Notes: a model not told the origin generated them from the sequence alone. Numbered from the stretch's first letter, positions 33,934 to 43,002 are shown. The stretch: DNA of 64,000 nt from Lachnospiraceae bacterium (GCA_902363555.1 CABJAM010000001.1:248001-312000), one strand, 5' to 3'. Program-made: numbers and translations.

Positions 33934-35329
33934 AAATAAATTATTGCTGAGGATCGTTGTTTTCACATCGGGAATTGTCTTATTGCTGGCAGCCATTGCA
34001 ATGGGTCTGGTTTATTATATTTTCTATATTCCAGAGCCGGAGGGGCTTAGCTTAGCCTCCTGGCCCAGCACCTTTACAAAGAACTTTTCCCTTTGGCTTT
34101 ACAGCGAAAACGGAGATATCTGCGTCAAAGAAATCGGCCTGGAAAGATTAGACGACTATGGATTGTGGGTGCAAATTGTCGATGAGCGCGGAAATGAGGT
34201 GTTTTCCCATAATAAGCCAAACGCTTATCCGCAGAGATACCAGCCCTCGGAGCTGATTTCATTTAGCACAGAAAACTATGATGATAATTATACGATTTTT
34301 GTAAGCAGCTTTGAAGATCAGGGGAATACATGGAATTACATCGTTGGTTTCCCGTATGCGATCGGAAAATATATGCTGTATTACAATGGGGAAAATGTTG
34401 GACGGCTTTCACCAATGATCCGGGCGGCTATATTTATCGCCTTTATCGCCCTGATTGTCTTTGTTATCGCCTACTGTTTTTGGCTTTCGCACAAGCTGTC
34501 AAAAATTTCGGGAGGAATCAAGGATATTTCGCTGCGTACGTATGTGCCGATTAAAGAAAATGGTACTTTCGGTGAGGTTTACAAAGCACTCAACAAAATG
34601 GACGACGAAATTAAGCACGCGGATAAAATAGAGCAGGAAACAGAACAGACACGCAGAACGTGGATTGCAAATATAACACACGATATGAAAACGCCGCTGT
34701 CGCCGATCAAAGGCTATGCCGAATTATTGTCAGACGGTAAGCTGACGGATAAAGCGGCAATACAGGAATCAGGTGCGATCATTTTAAAAAATGTTAACCA
34801 TACGGAAAAGCTGATCAATGATCTGAAGCTGACCTATCAGCTTGAGTCCGGGGCGTTCCCGTATGATCCGAAAGCGGTTTTACTTGTTCGCAGCTTACGG
34901 GAATGGGTGATCGATGTCATCAATGACCCTCAATTTTCCGAAAATGACATCGAGCTTGACAGCAGCGGTCCGGAAATTACGGTACACATTGATGAAGCAT
35001 TATTCCGCAGGGCGGTCCAAAATATTATAATCAACGCCTTTATCCACAACCCACCAAAAACAAAGGTAACGGTCGATGTTTCCGACGAGGACGGCAAGAC
35101 GGTTACGATTTCTATCCGTGACAATGGAACCGGCATGAATGGGGAAGAATTATCCAGGCTTTTCAGCCGGTATTACAGAGGAACAAACACCGAACAAAAG
35201 GCGGAAGGAAGCGGTCTGGGTCTCGCCATCGCCAGACAGATCATACTTTTGCACGGCGGTGATATTGCCGTTACAAGTACGCTGGGCGAGGGAACAGAAT
35301 TTGTCATTACCCTGCCTGTTACAAATTAA
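33917..35329 (+). CDS. Sensor histidine kinase
   Basis: 470 residues. Transmembrane segments at about 10-32 and 172-193 bracket a roughly 140-residue extracellular sensor. A HAMP-like region follows, then HisKA with ITHDMKTPLSPIKGY (phospho-His255). The HATPase has an N-box (QNIIINAFIHN), ISIRDNGTGMN, and GSGLGLAIARQI. It pairs with the OmpR regulator just upstream and faces an ABC exporter operon, an arrangement seen in antimicrobial-peptide sensing systems; the signal is not known. Confidence 0.94.
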   Translation: MKSKSKNKLLLRIVVFTSGIVLLLAAIAMGLVYYIFYIPEPEGLSLASWPSTFTKNFSLWLYSENGDICVKEIGLERLDDYGLWVQIVDERGNEVFSHNKPNAYPQRYQPSELISFSTENYDDNYTIFVSSFEDQGNTWNYIVGFPYAIGKYMLYYNGENVGRLSPMIRAAIFIAFIALIVFVIAYCFWLSHKLSKISGGIKDISLRTYVPIKENGTFGEVYKALNKMDDEIKHADKIEQETEQTRRTWIANITHDMKTPLSPIKGYAELLSDGKLTDKAAIQESGAIILKNVNHTEKLINDLKLTYQLESGAFPYDPKAVLLVRSLREWVIDVINDPQFSENDIELDSSGPEITVHIDEALFRRAVQNIIINAFIHNPPKTKVTVDVSDEDGKTVTISIRDNGTGMNGEELSRLFSRYYRGTNTEQKAEGSGLGLAIARQIILLHGGDIAVTSTLGEGTEFVITLPVTN

Positions 35330-35363
35330 GATAGAATTAAGGTACGAAAAAGTACAGCCTAAG

Positions 35364-35404
35364 ATAGGTGATCTAAGCTATAAGCATAGGTCACCTATTT
35401 TTTT
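35364..35404 (+). terminator. Intrinsic terminator after the sensor kinase gene
   Basis: ATAGGTGA (35364-35371) pairs with TCACCTAT (35391-35398), followed by seven T. Repeat array C begins immediately after the T-run. Confidence 0.85.
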
Positions 35405-35408
35405 GCGC

Positions 35409-35606
35409 GAAAGCGACGAGCCACAAATGGGAGTTTACTCACCTTTGTGGCGACCGCCGCGATCCGGCGCAGCGAAGCGGAGCCGGATGCGTGAAAGCGA
35501 CGAGCCACAAGCGAAGTTTACTCACCTTTGTGGCGACCGCCGCGATCCGGCGTAGCGAAGCGGAGCCGGATGCGTGAAAGCGACGCCGGATGCGCGACGC
35601 CAGATA
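35409..35606 (+). repeat. Two-hairpin repeat, array C (two units plus a fragment)
   Basis: Units begin at 35409 and 35493 (84-bp period), with a truncated third piece from about 35577. Hairpin 1 in unit 1 is GCCACAAA...TTTGTGGC. Hairpin 2 is ATCCGGC...GCCGGAT, where both sides changed relative to array A (ACCCGGC/GCCGGGT), keeping the pairing. It ends before the AGGAGG of the ABC ATPase gene. Confidence 0.85.
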
Positions 35607-35628
35607 ATTTGAACAGGAGGTTTTTGAT

Positions 35629-36519
35629 GTGCAGCTTGAACTAAAAAACTTAAAAAAACAGTATGGAATCAAATGTGCCGTAGACGATATAAATGTTGTT
35701 CTGACACCCGGCGTATACGGTCTGCTTGGCGCCAATGGCGCAGGCAAGACAACACTGATGCGTATGATCTGCGGTGTTTTGAAGCCATCCTCGGGCAGCA
35801 TTTTATTAAACGGAAGGACGGCAGACGAATTAGGTGAGAAATACTACACCCATTTAGGATATATGCCGCAGGATTTTGGCTTTTATCCCGATTTTACTGC
35901 CCGTGAATTTATGCTCTATATGGCAGCCGTAAAAGGCATCGATCCGAAAAAAGCGAAACGCAGAACCGAGCAGCTTCTTCAGATGGTCAATTTGCAGGAT
36001 GTGGCCAACAAAAAGATTAAATCATTCTCCGGCGGAATGAAGCAGCGGCTGGGGATCGCGCAGGCAGAGCTGAATCATCCATCGATTCTCATTTTAGATG
36101 AACCAACGGCGGGGCTTGACCCTAAAGAGCGCGTGCGTTTCCGCAATCTTATTTCCGACTTTGCCAAAGAAAAAATCGTTATCTTATCAACCCATATCGT
36201 TTCCGATGTTTCCTACATTGCAGATACGATCCTGATGATGAAAAACGGAAAATTTCTTCTGCAGGAGCCCATGGTAACGGTCACAGATTGTATTGACGGA
36301 AAGGTATGGGAGCTTTTAGTGGCTGAGCGTGATGCAATGAAATATAATGACCGCTTTTCCGTCGTAAATCTTCACCATGAAAACAGTGGGGTGCGTTTAC
36401 GCATTGTAAGCGATCAGGCGCCGTCCGGGAATGCATTTAATGTAAAGCCGAGTCTGGAGGACTTATTTTTATATTACTTTGGAGAAGAGGTACAAAATGA
36501 AAGGAGCAGTAATCCATGA
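35629..36519 (+). CDS. ABC exporter ATPase (BcrA-like)
   Basis: 296 residues, GTG start eight bases after AGGAGG; an ATG two bases earlier is out of frame. Walker A GANGAGKT, Q-loop in MPQDFG, signature SFSGGMKQR, Walker B ILILDEPTAGLD, switch His in STHIVSD. It energises the membrane protein encoded next (ATGA overlap). Proteins of this class export peptides such as bacitracin or lantibiotics or act on the membrane. Confidence 0.93.
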   Translation: MQLELKNLKKQYGIKCAVDDINVVLTPGVYGLLGANGAGKTTLMRMICGVLKPSSGSILLNGRTADELGEKYYTHLGYMPQDFGFYPDFTAREFMLYMAAVKGIDPKKAKRRTEQLLQMVNLQDVANKKIKSFSGGMKQRLGIAQAELNHPSILILDEPTAGLDPKERVRFRNLISDFAKEKIVILSTHIVSDVSYIADTILMMKNGKFLLQEPMVTVTDCIDGKVWELLVAERDAMKYNDRFSVVNLHHENSGVRLRIVSDQAPSGNAFNVKPSLEDLFLYYFGEEVQNERSSNP

Positions 36520-37751
36520 AACGATTGGTTAAATATGAACTTTTAAAAATAGTGCGCAAAAAATCCACGCTGATCATTATGGCCATCAGCCTGATTCTGA
36601 CGGCATTTCTATTTGGTATTCCTATAATACAGTATCAAACCTACAATCAGGATGGTGTGATAAAAGGGATGGAGGGAATCACTTACGAAAAAGCGCAGGC
36701 GTCCGGGTATTCTGTGGCATTGACGAATGAATATGTTGAAAAAACTGTACAGGAGGTCCGCGCGCTTTTTGATGATCCGGATAATGTTGGATTTGATGGA
36801 AATGAAAAGTTTTTGATCGGCAATGCCTATTGGGAGCAGATCGCACCAAGGGAAAAGCTTTTACGCTTAATAGCTACGAACTATGCAGATCAGGGGGAAT
36901 ATGCAGGGTATAACAGTTTGCCTGAATTGGATGTAAACGGCGGAGCGGATTTTTATGGAGCGCGAAATGAAAAGATTGAAGCATTGCTCAATTCGCCCTC
37001 ACGCGATATGACTGACGGGCAAAAGGAATATTGGCGGAATATGAACAGCCATGTGGAAACGCCCTTTCATTATGGTTATTATGAAGGCTGGGAAATCATC
37101 TTAACAAGCTTTGAGCTTCTGATGTTTGCCATACTTTCCGTGTGTATTGTCATCGCACCGGTATTTTCAAGCGAATATCAGGCGGGAACGGATGCGGTCA
37201 TCTTATCAGCAAAATACGGAAAAACAAAACTCATTACCGCCAAAATCGTATCCTCGTTTTTGTTTGCTGTTTTAGCATTTACGGTGCATATCCTTGTTGC
37301 CTGTGGATTGCCGCTGGCCTTTTTCGGTGCCGATGGTTGGAATCTGCCTTTGCAAATCTTAGGAACAACTATTCCGTACCCATTTACTTTACTGCAAATG
37401 ACCCTTATAAATGTGGGCGTGATCTATCTTGTATTGATCGCTATGGTTGGATTGACATTGCTGTTATCCGCAAAAATGAAAACACCTTATATGGTATTAG
37501 TTGTCCTAGTTCCTGTGTTATTTATTCCAATGTTTCTGACACCAACAGGTACAACAGGCATATACAACCAGCTCCTATTCCTGCTTCCATACCGTTCAAC
37601 AATGCCCGAATTTGCAAAATATATTTCTTATCCGATCGGCGGCCTGGTTTTAGATATCCTTTGGGTAAGGGCGATTGTGTATGTAATATTTACAGTCATC
37701 TTAATACCTTTTGCGCGGCGTGGCTTTAAAAAACATCAGGTTTCGGCATAG
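36516..37751 (+). CDS. ABC-2 type exporter permease
   Basis: 411 residues. One N-terminal transmembrane segment (about 17-37), a large extracellular loop (about 40-180), then about five helices between residues 185 and 400. The start overlaps the ATPase stop, so the two are made together. No conserved catalytic motif is expected in this family. Substrate unknown. Confidence 0.88.
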   Translation: MKRLVKYELLKIVRKKSTLIIMAISLILTAFLFGIPIIQYQTYNQDGVIKGMEGITYEKAQASGYSVALTNEYVEKTVQEVRALFDDPDNVGFDGNEKFLIGNAYWEQIAPREKLLRLIATNYADQGEYAGYNSLPELDVNGGADFYGARNEKIEALLNSPSRDMTDGQKEYWRNMNSHVETPFHYGYYEGWEIILTSFELLMFAILSVCIVIAPVFSSEYQAGTDAVILSAKYGKTKLITAKIVSSFLFAVLAFTVHILVACGLPLAFFGADGWNLPLQILGTTIPYPFTLLQMTLINVGVIYLVLIAMVGLTLLLSAKMKTPYMVLVVLVPVLFIPMFLTPTGTTGIYNQLLFLLPYRSTMPEFAKYISYPIGGLVLDILWVRAIVYVIFTVILIPFARRGFKKHQVSA

Positions 37752-37763
37752 GAGGGATCAACA

Positions 37764-38144
37764 ATGAAGAAGAAAAAAATGCTGATGCCGGGAGCAATCG
37801 TCCTTGTGATTGTCCTTGTGATTGCGGCGGCCGGTTTTGTTATAATGGCGCCAAAGTGGTCCGAAGCAACATTCGAGGCGGTCGTGCAGGAAACAGTGAC
37901 CCGGTCTGACGGCGAAATTCGGCTGATTGTAGAGCGGACGACAGAAATCTATGGAAATCCGCTCAATTCCCTTTCAATCAGCGATAAAACATCCCTGAAT
38001 GGCGAAGACGGCGAAGCGGTCACCGTATCCGAACTGAAGGCAGGTATGCCCGTAGAAGTAACGCTGAAAAATGCTTTTACAGAGGAGACACCATTTTACT
38101 ATCCAACGGTTTATAAAATAAAAATAATAGAGAATACACGGTAA
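37764..38144 (+). CDS. Small membrane-anchored extracytoplasmic protein
   Basis: 126 residues. A Lys-rich start and one hydrophobic segment (about 8-30) anchor a small beta-rich domain outside the membrane (FEAVVQETVTRSDGEIRLIVE...VTVSELKAGMPVEVTL). There is no lipobox Cys. It resembles the short DUF3221-like partner proteins found after ABC exporter genes, but the match is not firm. It follows the permease by 12 bases with AGGAGGG, so it is the last gene of the operon. Confidence 0.7.
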   Translation: MKKKKMLMPGAIVLVIVLVIAAAGFVIMAPKWSEATFEAVVQETVTRSDGEIRLIVERTTEIYGNPLNSLSISDKTSLNGEDGEAVTVSELKAGMPVEVTLKNAFTEETPFYYPTVYKIKIIENTR

Positions 38145-38163
38145 ACTGAAATTTAAAATGTTA

Positions 38164-38192
38164 TTTACAGTCCTTCCTTTTTTTGCTATGAT
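38164..38192 (+). promoter_or_regulatory. Sigma-A promoter of the rubredoxin-flavin reductase gene
   Basis: TTTACA, 17-base spacer, TATGAT; about 84 bases before the ATG at 38277. Confidence 0.6.
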
Positions 38193-38276
38193 TAAATTTA
38201 GATAAATGCCTGCATCCATGGCGTTTATGCATCATGTTAATGTGTCAGATATTTATTAGAATAAGGAGATGCTTTT

Positions 38277-38882
38277 ATGGATAATGCAGCAATTTTTAAA
38301 TTAAGCTATGGTTTATTTGTTCTGTCCGCAAAAGATGGGGAAAAGGATAATGGCTGTATTGTAAATACGGTGCAGCAGGTAACGACCACGCCCAACCGGA
38401 TCACAGTCGCTGTCAACAAAGGCAACTTTACTTGTGAGATGATCTCAAAAACCGGGGCCTTTAACGTTTCCGTGCTGAGTACCGATGTACCCTTTGATAT
38501 TTTTAAACGCTTTGGCTTCCAGAGCGGCCGGGATGTGGATAAGCTGGAGGGCTTTGAGGACTATGCCCGCGGCGGAAATGGTATCATTCATCTGAGCAGA
38601 TATGCCAATGCCGTCATCAGCGGCAAGGTTGTAGATACCTACGATCTGGGAACCCATATCCTGTTTATTGCCGATGTTACCGATGCAAAGGTTCTCTCCG
38701 ATAAGGATTCCGTGACCTACGATTACTATCACAAAAACATTAAGCCGGCGCCTCAGAAAACCGAGAAAAAGGGCTGGCGGTGTAAAATCTGTGGATATAT
38801 CTATGAAGGTGAGGAATTGCCCGAGGATTTCATCTGCCCGATCTGCAAACATGGCGCGGCGGACTTTGAACCTATTGAGTAA
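38277..38882 (+). CDS. Flavin reductase-rubredoxin fusion (high-molecular-weight rubredoxin)
   Basis: 201 residues. An FMN-binding flavin-reductase-like split barrel (about 1-150; CIVNTVQQVTTTPNRITVAVNK, FNVSVLS) is fused to a C-terminal rubredoxin (about 163-201) with CKICGYIYEG and CPICKHG, giving four Cys for one iron. In anaerobes such proteins pass electrons from NADH to flavodiiron proteins to remove oxygen or nitric oxide. AAGGAG precedes the ATG. Confidence 0.93.
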   Translation: MDNAAIFKLSYGLFVLSAKDGEKDNGCIVNTVQQVTTTPNRITVAVNKGNFTCEMISKTGAFNVSVLSTDVPFDIFKRFGFQSGRDVDKLEGFEDYARGGNGIIHLSRYANAVISGKVVDTYDLGTHILFIADVTDAKVLSDKDSVTYDYYHKNIKPAPQKTEKKGWRCKICGYIYEGEELPEDFICPICKHGAADFEPIE

Positions 38883-38907
38883 CAGTTCGGCCCCTCTGAA
38901 CGGTTAC
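38880..38907. repeat. AACAGTTC-type dispersed hairpin
   Basis: GTTC (38884-38887) and GAAC (38898-38901) pair in a short hairpin. CGGCCCCTCTGAACGGTTAC (38888-38907) occurs as an exact inverted copy at 43006-43025. Similar elements lie near 5651, 21503, 55526 and 61169. Confidence 0.6.
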
Positions 38908-38938
38908 TCCATTTAAGATGTGGAGGTAAATAAAAGCA

Positions 38939-40024
38939 ATGAAAAAGATTATTTTGACCGGTGACCGTCCGACGGGCCGGCTTCATGTGGGCCACTATGT
39001 TGGTTCACTAAAGCGTCGGGTGGAATTACAAAATTCCGGCGAGTACGACGATATTTTTATTATGATCGCAGATGCGCAGGCGCTCACAGATAATGCGGAT
39101 AACCCGGAAAAGGTGCGCCAGAACATTATCGAGGTGGCGCTGGATTATCTGTCCTGCGGACTTGACCCGGCGGTAACGACGATGTTTATCCAGTCTCAGG
39201 TGCCGCAGCTTACGGAGCTGACCTGTTATTATATGAATCTGGTGACTGTTTCCCGGCTCCAGAGAAACCCGACTGTGAAGTCTGAGATCCAGATGCGGAA
39301 CTTTGAAGCCAGCATACCGGTGGGATTTTTCACCTATCCGATCAGCCAGGCTTCGGACATCACCGCATTTAAAGCGACCACAGTTCCCGTTGGCGAGGAC
39401 CAGTTACCTATGCTTGAGCAGACAAAGGAAATCGTGCGCAAGTTTAATTCTGTTTATGGCGATACACTGGTGGAGCCGGACATCCTGCTCCCGGACAATA
39501 AAGCCTGCCTGCGTCTTCCGGGCACGGATGGCAAGGCTAAAATGAGTAAATCTCTGGGGAACTGTATTTATCTGTCCGATACAAAGGAAGAGGTACGCCA
39601 GAAAGTCATGTCCATGTTCACCGACCCGAACCACCTGAGAGTGGAGGACCCGGGCAATGTGGATGGCAATCCGGTATTTATTTATCTGGATGCTTTTTGC
39701 AGGGATGAGCATTTTGAAAAGTATCTTCCGGACTATAAAAATCTGGACGAGCTCAAGGCCCACTATACCCGCGGCGGCCTTGGCGATGTGAAGGTGAAGA
39801 AGTTCCTGAACAATGTCCTCCAGGAGGAATTAGAGCCCATCCGCCAGCGCAGAAAAGAATTTGAAAAAGATATCCCGGCTGTATACAAGATCCTAGAGGA
39901 AGGCAGCAAAAAGGCGGAGGCCACAGCCGCCAGGACCCTGGCCGACGTTAAGCGCGCCATGAAGATCAACTACTTCGAGGATACGGAGCTTATCGAGATG
40001 CAGTCGAAAAAATACACAGAATAA
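38939..40024 (+). CDS. trpS: Tryptophanyl-tRNA synthetase
   Basis: 361 residues, class I synthetase of usual length. GDRPTGRLHVGHYVGSL carries the HIGH-type motif (HVGH), and KMSKS lies at about 201-205 (KAKMSKSLGN). TYPISQASDI and GEDQLPMLEQT are TrpRS-specific. It charges tRNA-Trp with tryptophan. GGAGG lies upstream. There is no T-box leader: only 57 bases separate it from the previous gene, so it may be transcribed from the rubredoxin promoter. Confidence 0.95.
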   Translation: MKKIILTGDRPTGRLHVGHYVGSLKRRVELQNSGEYDDIFIMIADAQALTDNADNPEKVRQNIIEVALDYLSCGLDPAVTTMFIQSQVPQLTELTCYYMNLVTVSRLQRNPTVKSEIQMRNFEASIPVGFFTYPISQASDITAFKATTVPVGEDQLPMLEQTKEIVRKFNSVYGDTLVEPDILLPDNKACLRLPGTDGKAKMSKSLGNCIYLSDTKEEVRQKVMSMFTDPNHLRVEDPGNVDGNPVFIYLDAFCRDEHFEKYLPDYKNLDELKAHYTRGGLGDVKVKKFLNNVLQEELEPIRQRRKEFEKDIPAVYKILEEGSKKAEATAARTLADVKRAMKINYFEDTELIEMQSKKYTE

Positions 40025-40083
40025 AAAAATCGTATATTGACTTTTTCAGAAAAAATCTGCTAAAATAACAAAGTCGAGTAGCG

Positions 40084-40126
40084 AAGGCGTAAGTCCAGAT
40101 AAATAAAAGGACTTACGCCTTTTTTG
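40084..40126 (+). terminator. Intrinsic terminator of trpS
   Basis: 13-bp perfect arms (40084-40096 and 40109-40121) around a 12-base loop, followed by a T-run. Repeat array D begins a few bases later. Confidence 0.9.
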
Positions 40127-40130
40127 CGTG

Positions 40131-40302
40131 CAAGCAACGAGCCAAGCTGGGGAGCTTGCTCACCAGTTTGGCGACTGCCACGACCTGTCGGAGCGAAGCG
40201 GAGACAGGTGCGATGCAAGCAACGAGCCGAGCTGGGGAGCTGGCTCACCTTTGCGGCGACTGCCACGACCCGGTGGAGCGAAGCGGAACCGGGTGCGGTG
40301 TG
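40131..40302 (+). repeat. Two-hairpin repeat, array D (two units, 85-bp period)
   Basis: Units begin at 40131 and 40216. In unit 1 hairpin 1 is CCAA-CTGG...CCAG-TTGG, and hairpin 2 is ACCTGTC...GACAGGT, fully changed from array A yet still paired. In unit 2 hairpin 2 is ACCCGGT...ACCGGGT. The loop GAGCGAAGCGGA is kept. The array ends just before the GGAGG of the MATE gene, filling most of the 303-base gap. Confidence 0.87.
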
Positions 40303-40327
40303 ATTTTAACAAATGGAGGTTTTTTCA

Positions 40328-41710
40328 ATGAAAAAGGAATCAACGAACAGGATGGGTACGGTTCCTGTCAAGAAGCTTTTGCTGACCATGGGTATCCCCA
40401 TGATTTTGTCAATGATGCTTCAAGCTGTTTACAACATTGTGGACAGTGCTTTTGTTTCCAACATGGCAAGCGGCGGTGAAGCCGCGCTAAACGCCTTAAC
40501 GCTGGCGTTTCCGGTACAGATGCTTATGGTAGCCATTGGCATCGGCACGGGTGTGGGAACAAACGCGCTGCTGTCAAAAAGTATTGGTCAGGGAAACACC
40601 CAAAAGGTCAATCAGGTCACTGGTAACGCTCTGTTTCTGGGAATCCTGATATATATTTTATTTGCGCTGTTTGGCATTTTCGGCGTAAATATCTATGTAT
40701 CCTCCCAGACATCAAATGCCCAGATCATGGAAATGACCCGCCAGTATTTAAGTATCTGCTGTATTGCCTCGGCAGGCATTGTATTTTTTTCAATATTTGA
40801 AAAGCTGCTCCAGGCCACCGGGCGGTCCATGTATTCCACAACGGCGCAGGTGGTAGGCGCAGTCATCAATATCGTACTGGACCCTATTTTGATCTACGGC
40901 TATTTTGGCCTGCCGGAAATGGGCGTGAGGGGCGCGGCATACGCCACTGTTATCGGTCAGATCGCTTCTGCCCTGTGTGGGCTGGTATTTCATCTGAAAT
41001 ACAATAAGGAAATTACTAACAAGCTGAGTTACTTAAAACCATCGGCAGCAATCATCGGTGAAATCTATGCCATTGGCCTTCCGGCAATCATCGCTCAGGC
41101 GCTGATGTCCTTTATGACCTATGGTTTGAACATTATTTTTGGAAAAATCGATGAGACGGTGGTCACGGCGTATGGCCTGTACTACAAAATCCAGCAGTTT
41201 ATTTTATTTGCAGCTTTTGGGCTGCGTGATGCTATTACGCCGATCGTATCCTTTAATCAGGGCATGGGGAGCCGGAGCCGGGTAAAGGAAGGTATCCGTT
41301 ATGGTATTATATATACACTTGGTATTATGGTGATCGGCCTGGTGGCGCTGGAGGTCTTTGCAACGCCGTTTTCGGCAATTTTCGGATTGTCTGGCGAAAC
41401 GCAGCAGCTATGTATCAGTGCGATTCGGGTCATTTCACTCAGCTTTATATTTGCAGGGCTGAATATTGCCTGTCAGGGAATTTTCCAGGCATTAAACAGC
41501 GGAATGGAATCGCTGATTATATCGGTCTGCCGGCAGTTTGTCTTTGTCATACCTGTGGCCTGTGGCTTTTCTTTGCTGGCCCGTCAGTCCATGGAATATA
41601 TGTGGCTTGTCTGGCTTACCTTTATCATTGCGGAGGGGCTGTCGTCCATCATCGCATTTATTTTTATGAAACGTATTAACCGGAATATTGTCAGCAAATT
41701 GGAGGGATGA
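40328..41710 (+). CDS. MATE family efflux transporter
   Basis: 460 residues from the ATG at 40328; an ATG at 40313 overlaps the Shine-Dalgarno (TGGAGG) and is rejected. About twelve transmembrane helices in two similar halves, with GTVPVKKLLLTMGIPMILSMM at the start and ALTLAFPVQMLMVAIGIGTGVGTN, typical of the Clostridial NorM/DinF-like group. Exports drugs or metabolites by cation exchange; substrate unknown. The next gene overlaps its stop region, so both are in one operon. Confidence 0.93.
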   Translation: MKKESTNRMGTVPVKKLLLTMGIPMILSMMLQAVYNIVDSAFVSNMASGGEAALNALTLAFPVQMLMVAIGIGTGVGTNALLSKSIGQGNTQKVNQVTGNALFLGILIYILFALFGIFGVNIYVSSQTSNAQIMEMTRQYLSICCIASAGIVFFSIFEKLLQATGRSMYSTTAQVVGAVINIVLDPILIYGYFGLPEMGVRGAAYATVIGQIASALCGLVFHLKYNKEITNKLSYLKPSAAIIGEIYAIGLPAIIAQALMSFMTYGLNIIFGKIDETVVTAYGLYYKIQQFILFAAFGLRDAITPIVSFNQGMGSRSRVKEGIRYGIIYTLGIMVIGLVALEVFATPFSAIFGLSGETQQLCISAIRVISLSFIFAGLNIACQGIFQALNSGMESLIISVCRQFVFVIPVACGFSLLARQSMEYMWLVWLTFIIAEGLSSIIAFIFMKRINRNIVSKLEG

Positions 41711-41712
41711 TC

Positions 41713-42309
41713 ATGCAAAGAAAAATAATAACAATCAGCCGTGAATTTGGCAGCGGCGGACGTTACATCGGCGAACAGACGGCAAAGCGGTTAGGACTGC
41801 GTTTTCTGGATCGGGAAATTATTGTCCGGGCCGCAGAGGAAAGTCATTTGTCCGAAAGCTTTATCGAGGAACGCGGGGAATATGCACCGAAAAAGAGTAT
41901 CTTTTCTTATTCCTTTGTGGGCCGTGATACTCAGGGCGGTTCCATAGAGGATTATCTGTATCAGGTCCAGCGGCAGGTTATAATTCAGGCTGCCAGGGAA
42001 GGGTCCTGCGTAATTGTAGGCCGGTGCGCGGATTTTATATTAAAGGACCGGACTGACAGCCTGAATGTATTTATTCATGGAAATATGGAAAATAAGATTG
42101 CACGGATTATGGATATTTACGGGAAATCCAGGAAAGAGGCGGAAAAGCTTATGGCGGAGACGGACCGGAAGCGCAGCCTGAATTACAGGTATTATACAGA
42201 CCAGAAATGGGGGTATGCCTCCAATTATTCTATGACATTAAATAGCAGCGAATTTGGATATGAAAAGTGTGTGGATGTTATTTCGGAGCTGTTCATGTTT
42301 GGAGAGTGA
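41713..42309 (+). CDS. Cytidylate kinase-like family protein
   Basis: 198 residues from the ATG at 41713 (GGAGGG six bases upstream); an ATG at 41707 overlaps the MATE stop. The P-loop-like start ISREFGSGGRYIGEQTAKRLG and ...REGSCVIVGRCADFIL match the AAA_26/cytidylate-kinase-like family, which has an S-G-G variant of Walker A. The biochemical substrate of this family is not settled. Co-translated with the MATE transporter. Confidence 0.88.
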   Translation: MQRKIITISREFGSGGRYIGEQTAKRLGLRFLDREIIVRAAEESHLSESFIEERGEYAPKKSIFSYSFVGRDTQGGSIEDYLYQVQRQVIIQAAREGSCVIVGRCADFILKDRTDSLNVFIHGNMENKIARIMDIYGKSRKEAEKLMAETDRKRSLNYRYYTDQKWGYASNYSMTLNSSEFGYEKCVDVISELFMFGE

Positions 42310-42429
42310 TTTTAAGAAGAGATGTGCCTAAAACTGGTGATGAAACGCCGGGAAAAAATGAAGAATAGTGATAAGTAGAATTTTGCAATTTTATTTTACC
42401 TATGTATGATAGGCAGCGCGATAAAAATA

Positions 42430-42438
42430 TGATATAAT
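42430..42438 (+). promoter_or_regulatory. Extended -10 promoter of the FMN split-barrel gene
   Basis: TGATATAAT (TG plus TATAAT), with no good -35 at the 17-base distance. It lies 70 bases before the ATG at 42508. Confidence 0.55.
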
Positions 42439-42507
42439 GGACTGCATTAGTATTGAAACTGGTAATATACCGGTAAATCCAGTAAAAAAATTCAAAGGAG
42501 GAAATTA

Positions 42508-42939
42508 ATGATGATGAGAAACCCTGAGCAGACCATAGGCAACCTGATCGACAAAGCAAATACAACATACATGAGTTATGTTAATGATGACGGCTACCCC
42601 CTGACAAAGGCCATGCTTGCACCCCGGGAACGCGAGGGCATCCGGACCTTTTGGTTTACCACCAATACATCCTCCAATAAGGTGAAGCTTTACCGGGAAA
42701 ACCCAAAGGCGAGCATCTATTTCGTTGACCGGAGATTTTTTCGGGGTGTCAATCTGGTGGGAACGATGGAGGTTTTGGAGACTGCCGAGGCCAAGGAGCG
42801 CATCTGGCAGCCGGGAGATACGATGTACTATCCGGAAGGCGTCACGGACCCGGACTACTGTGTATTGAAGTTTACAGCCTTAAAAGGTCGGTATTACAGT
42901 AACTTTAAGTCGGAAAATTTTGAAATCAGCGCTGAATGA
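42508..42939 (+). CDS. Pyridoxamine 5'-phosphate oxidase-like FMN-binding protein
   Basis: 143 residues; three Met codons at the start make the exact start uncertain, with AGGAGG just upstream. The split-barrel pattern is clear: YMSYVNDDGYPLTKAM, FWFTTNTSSNKVKLYRENPKASIYFVD, GTMEVLE. Proteins of this family bind FMN (or F420/heme) and are annotated as general stress or flavin-dependent proteins. Monocistronic, closed by a strong terminator. Confidence 0.9.
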   Translation: MMMRNPEQTIGNLIDKANTTYMSYVNDDGYPLTKAMLAPREREGIRTFWFTTNTSSNKVKLYRENPKASIYFVDRRFFRGVNLVGTMEVLETAEAKERIWQPGDTMYYPEGVTDPDYCVLKFTALKGRYYSNFKSENFEISAE

Positions 42940-42942
42940 AAC

Positions 42943-43002
42943 AAAAGAGCGCGGGAGAACGGGGCATCCACCAAACTGTGCCCGCTTCTCCCGCGCTCTT
43001 TT
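42943..43002. terminator. Strong bidirectional terminator
   Basis: 17-bp arms (42943-42959 and 42986-43002) pair perfectly, with A and T runs on each side. It ends both the FMN-protein gene (+) and the MATE gene on the minus strand. A second short hairpin (AACCGTTC/GGACGGTT, about 43007-43030) with a T-run follows. Confidence 0.92.

Noticed and set aside
38883..38938. T-box leader for trpS
   Set aside because: Only 57 bases separate trpS from the preceding gene and there is no specifier or antiterminator sequence.
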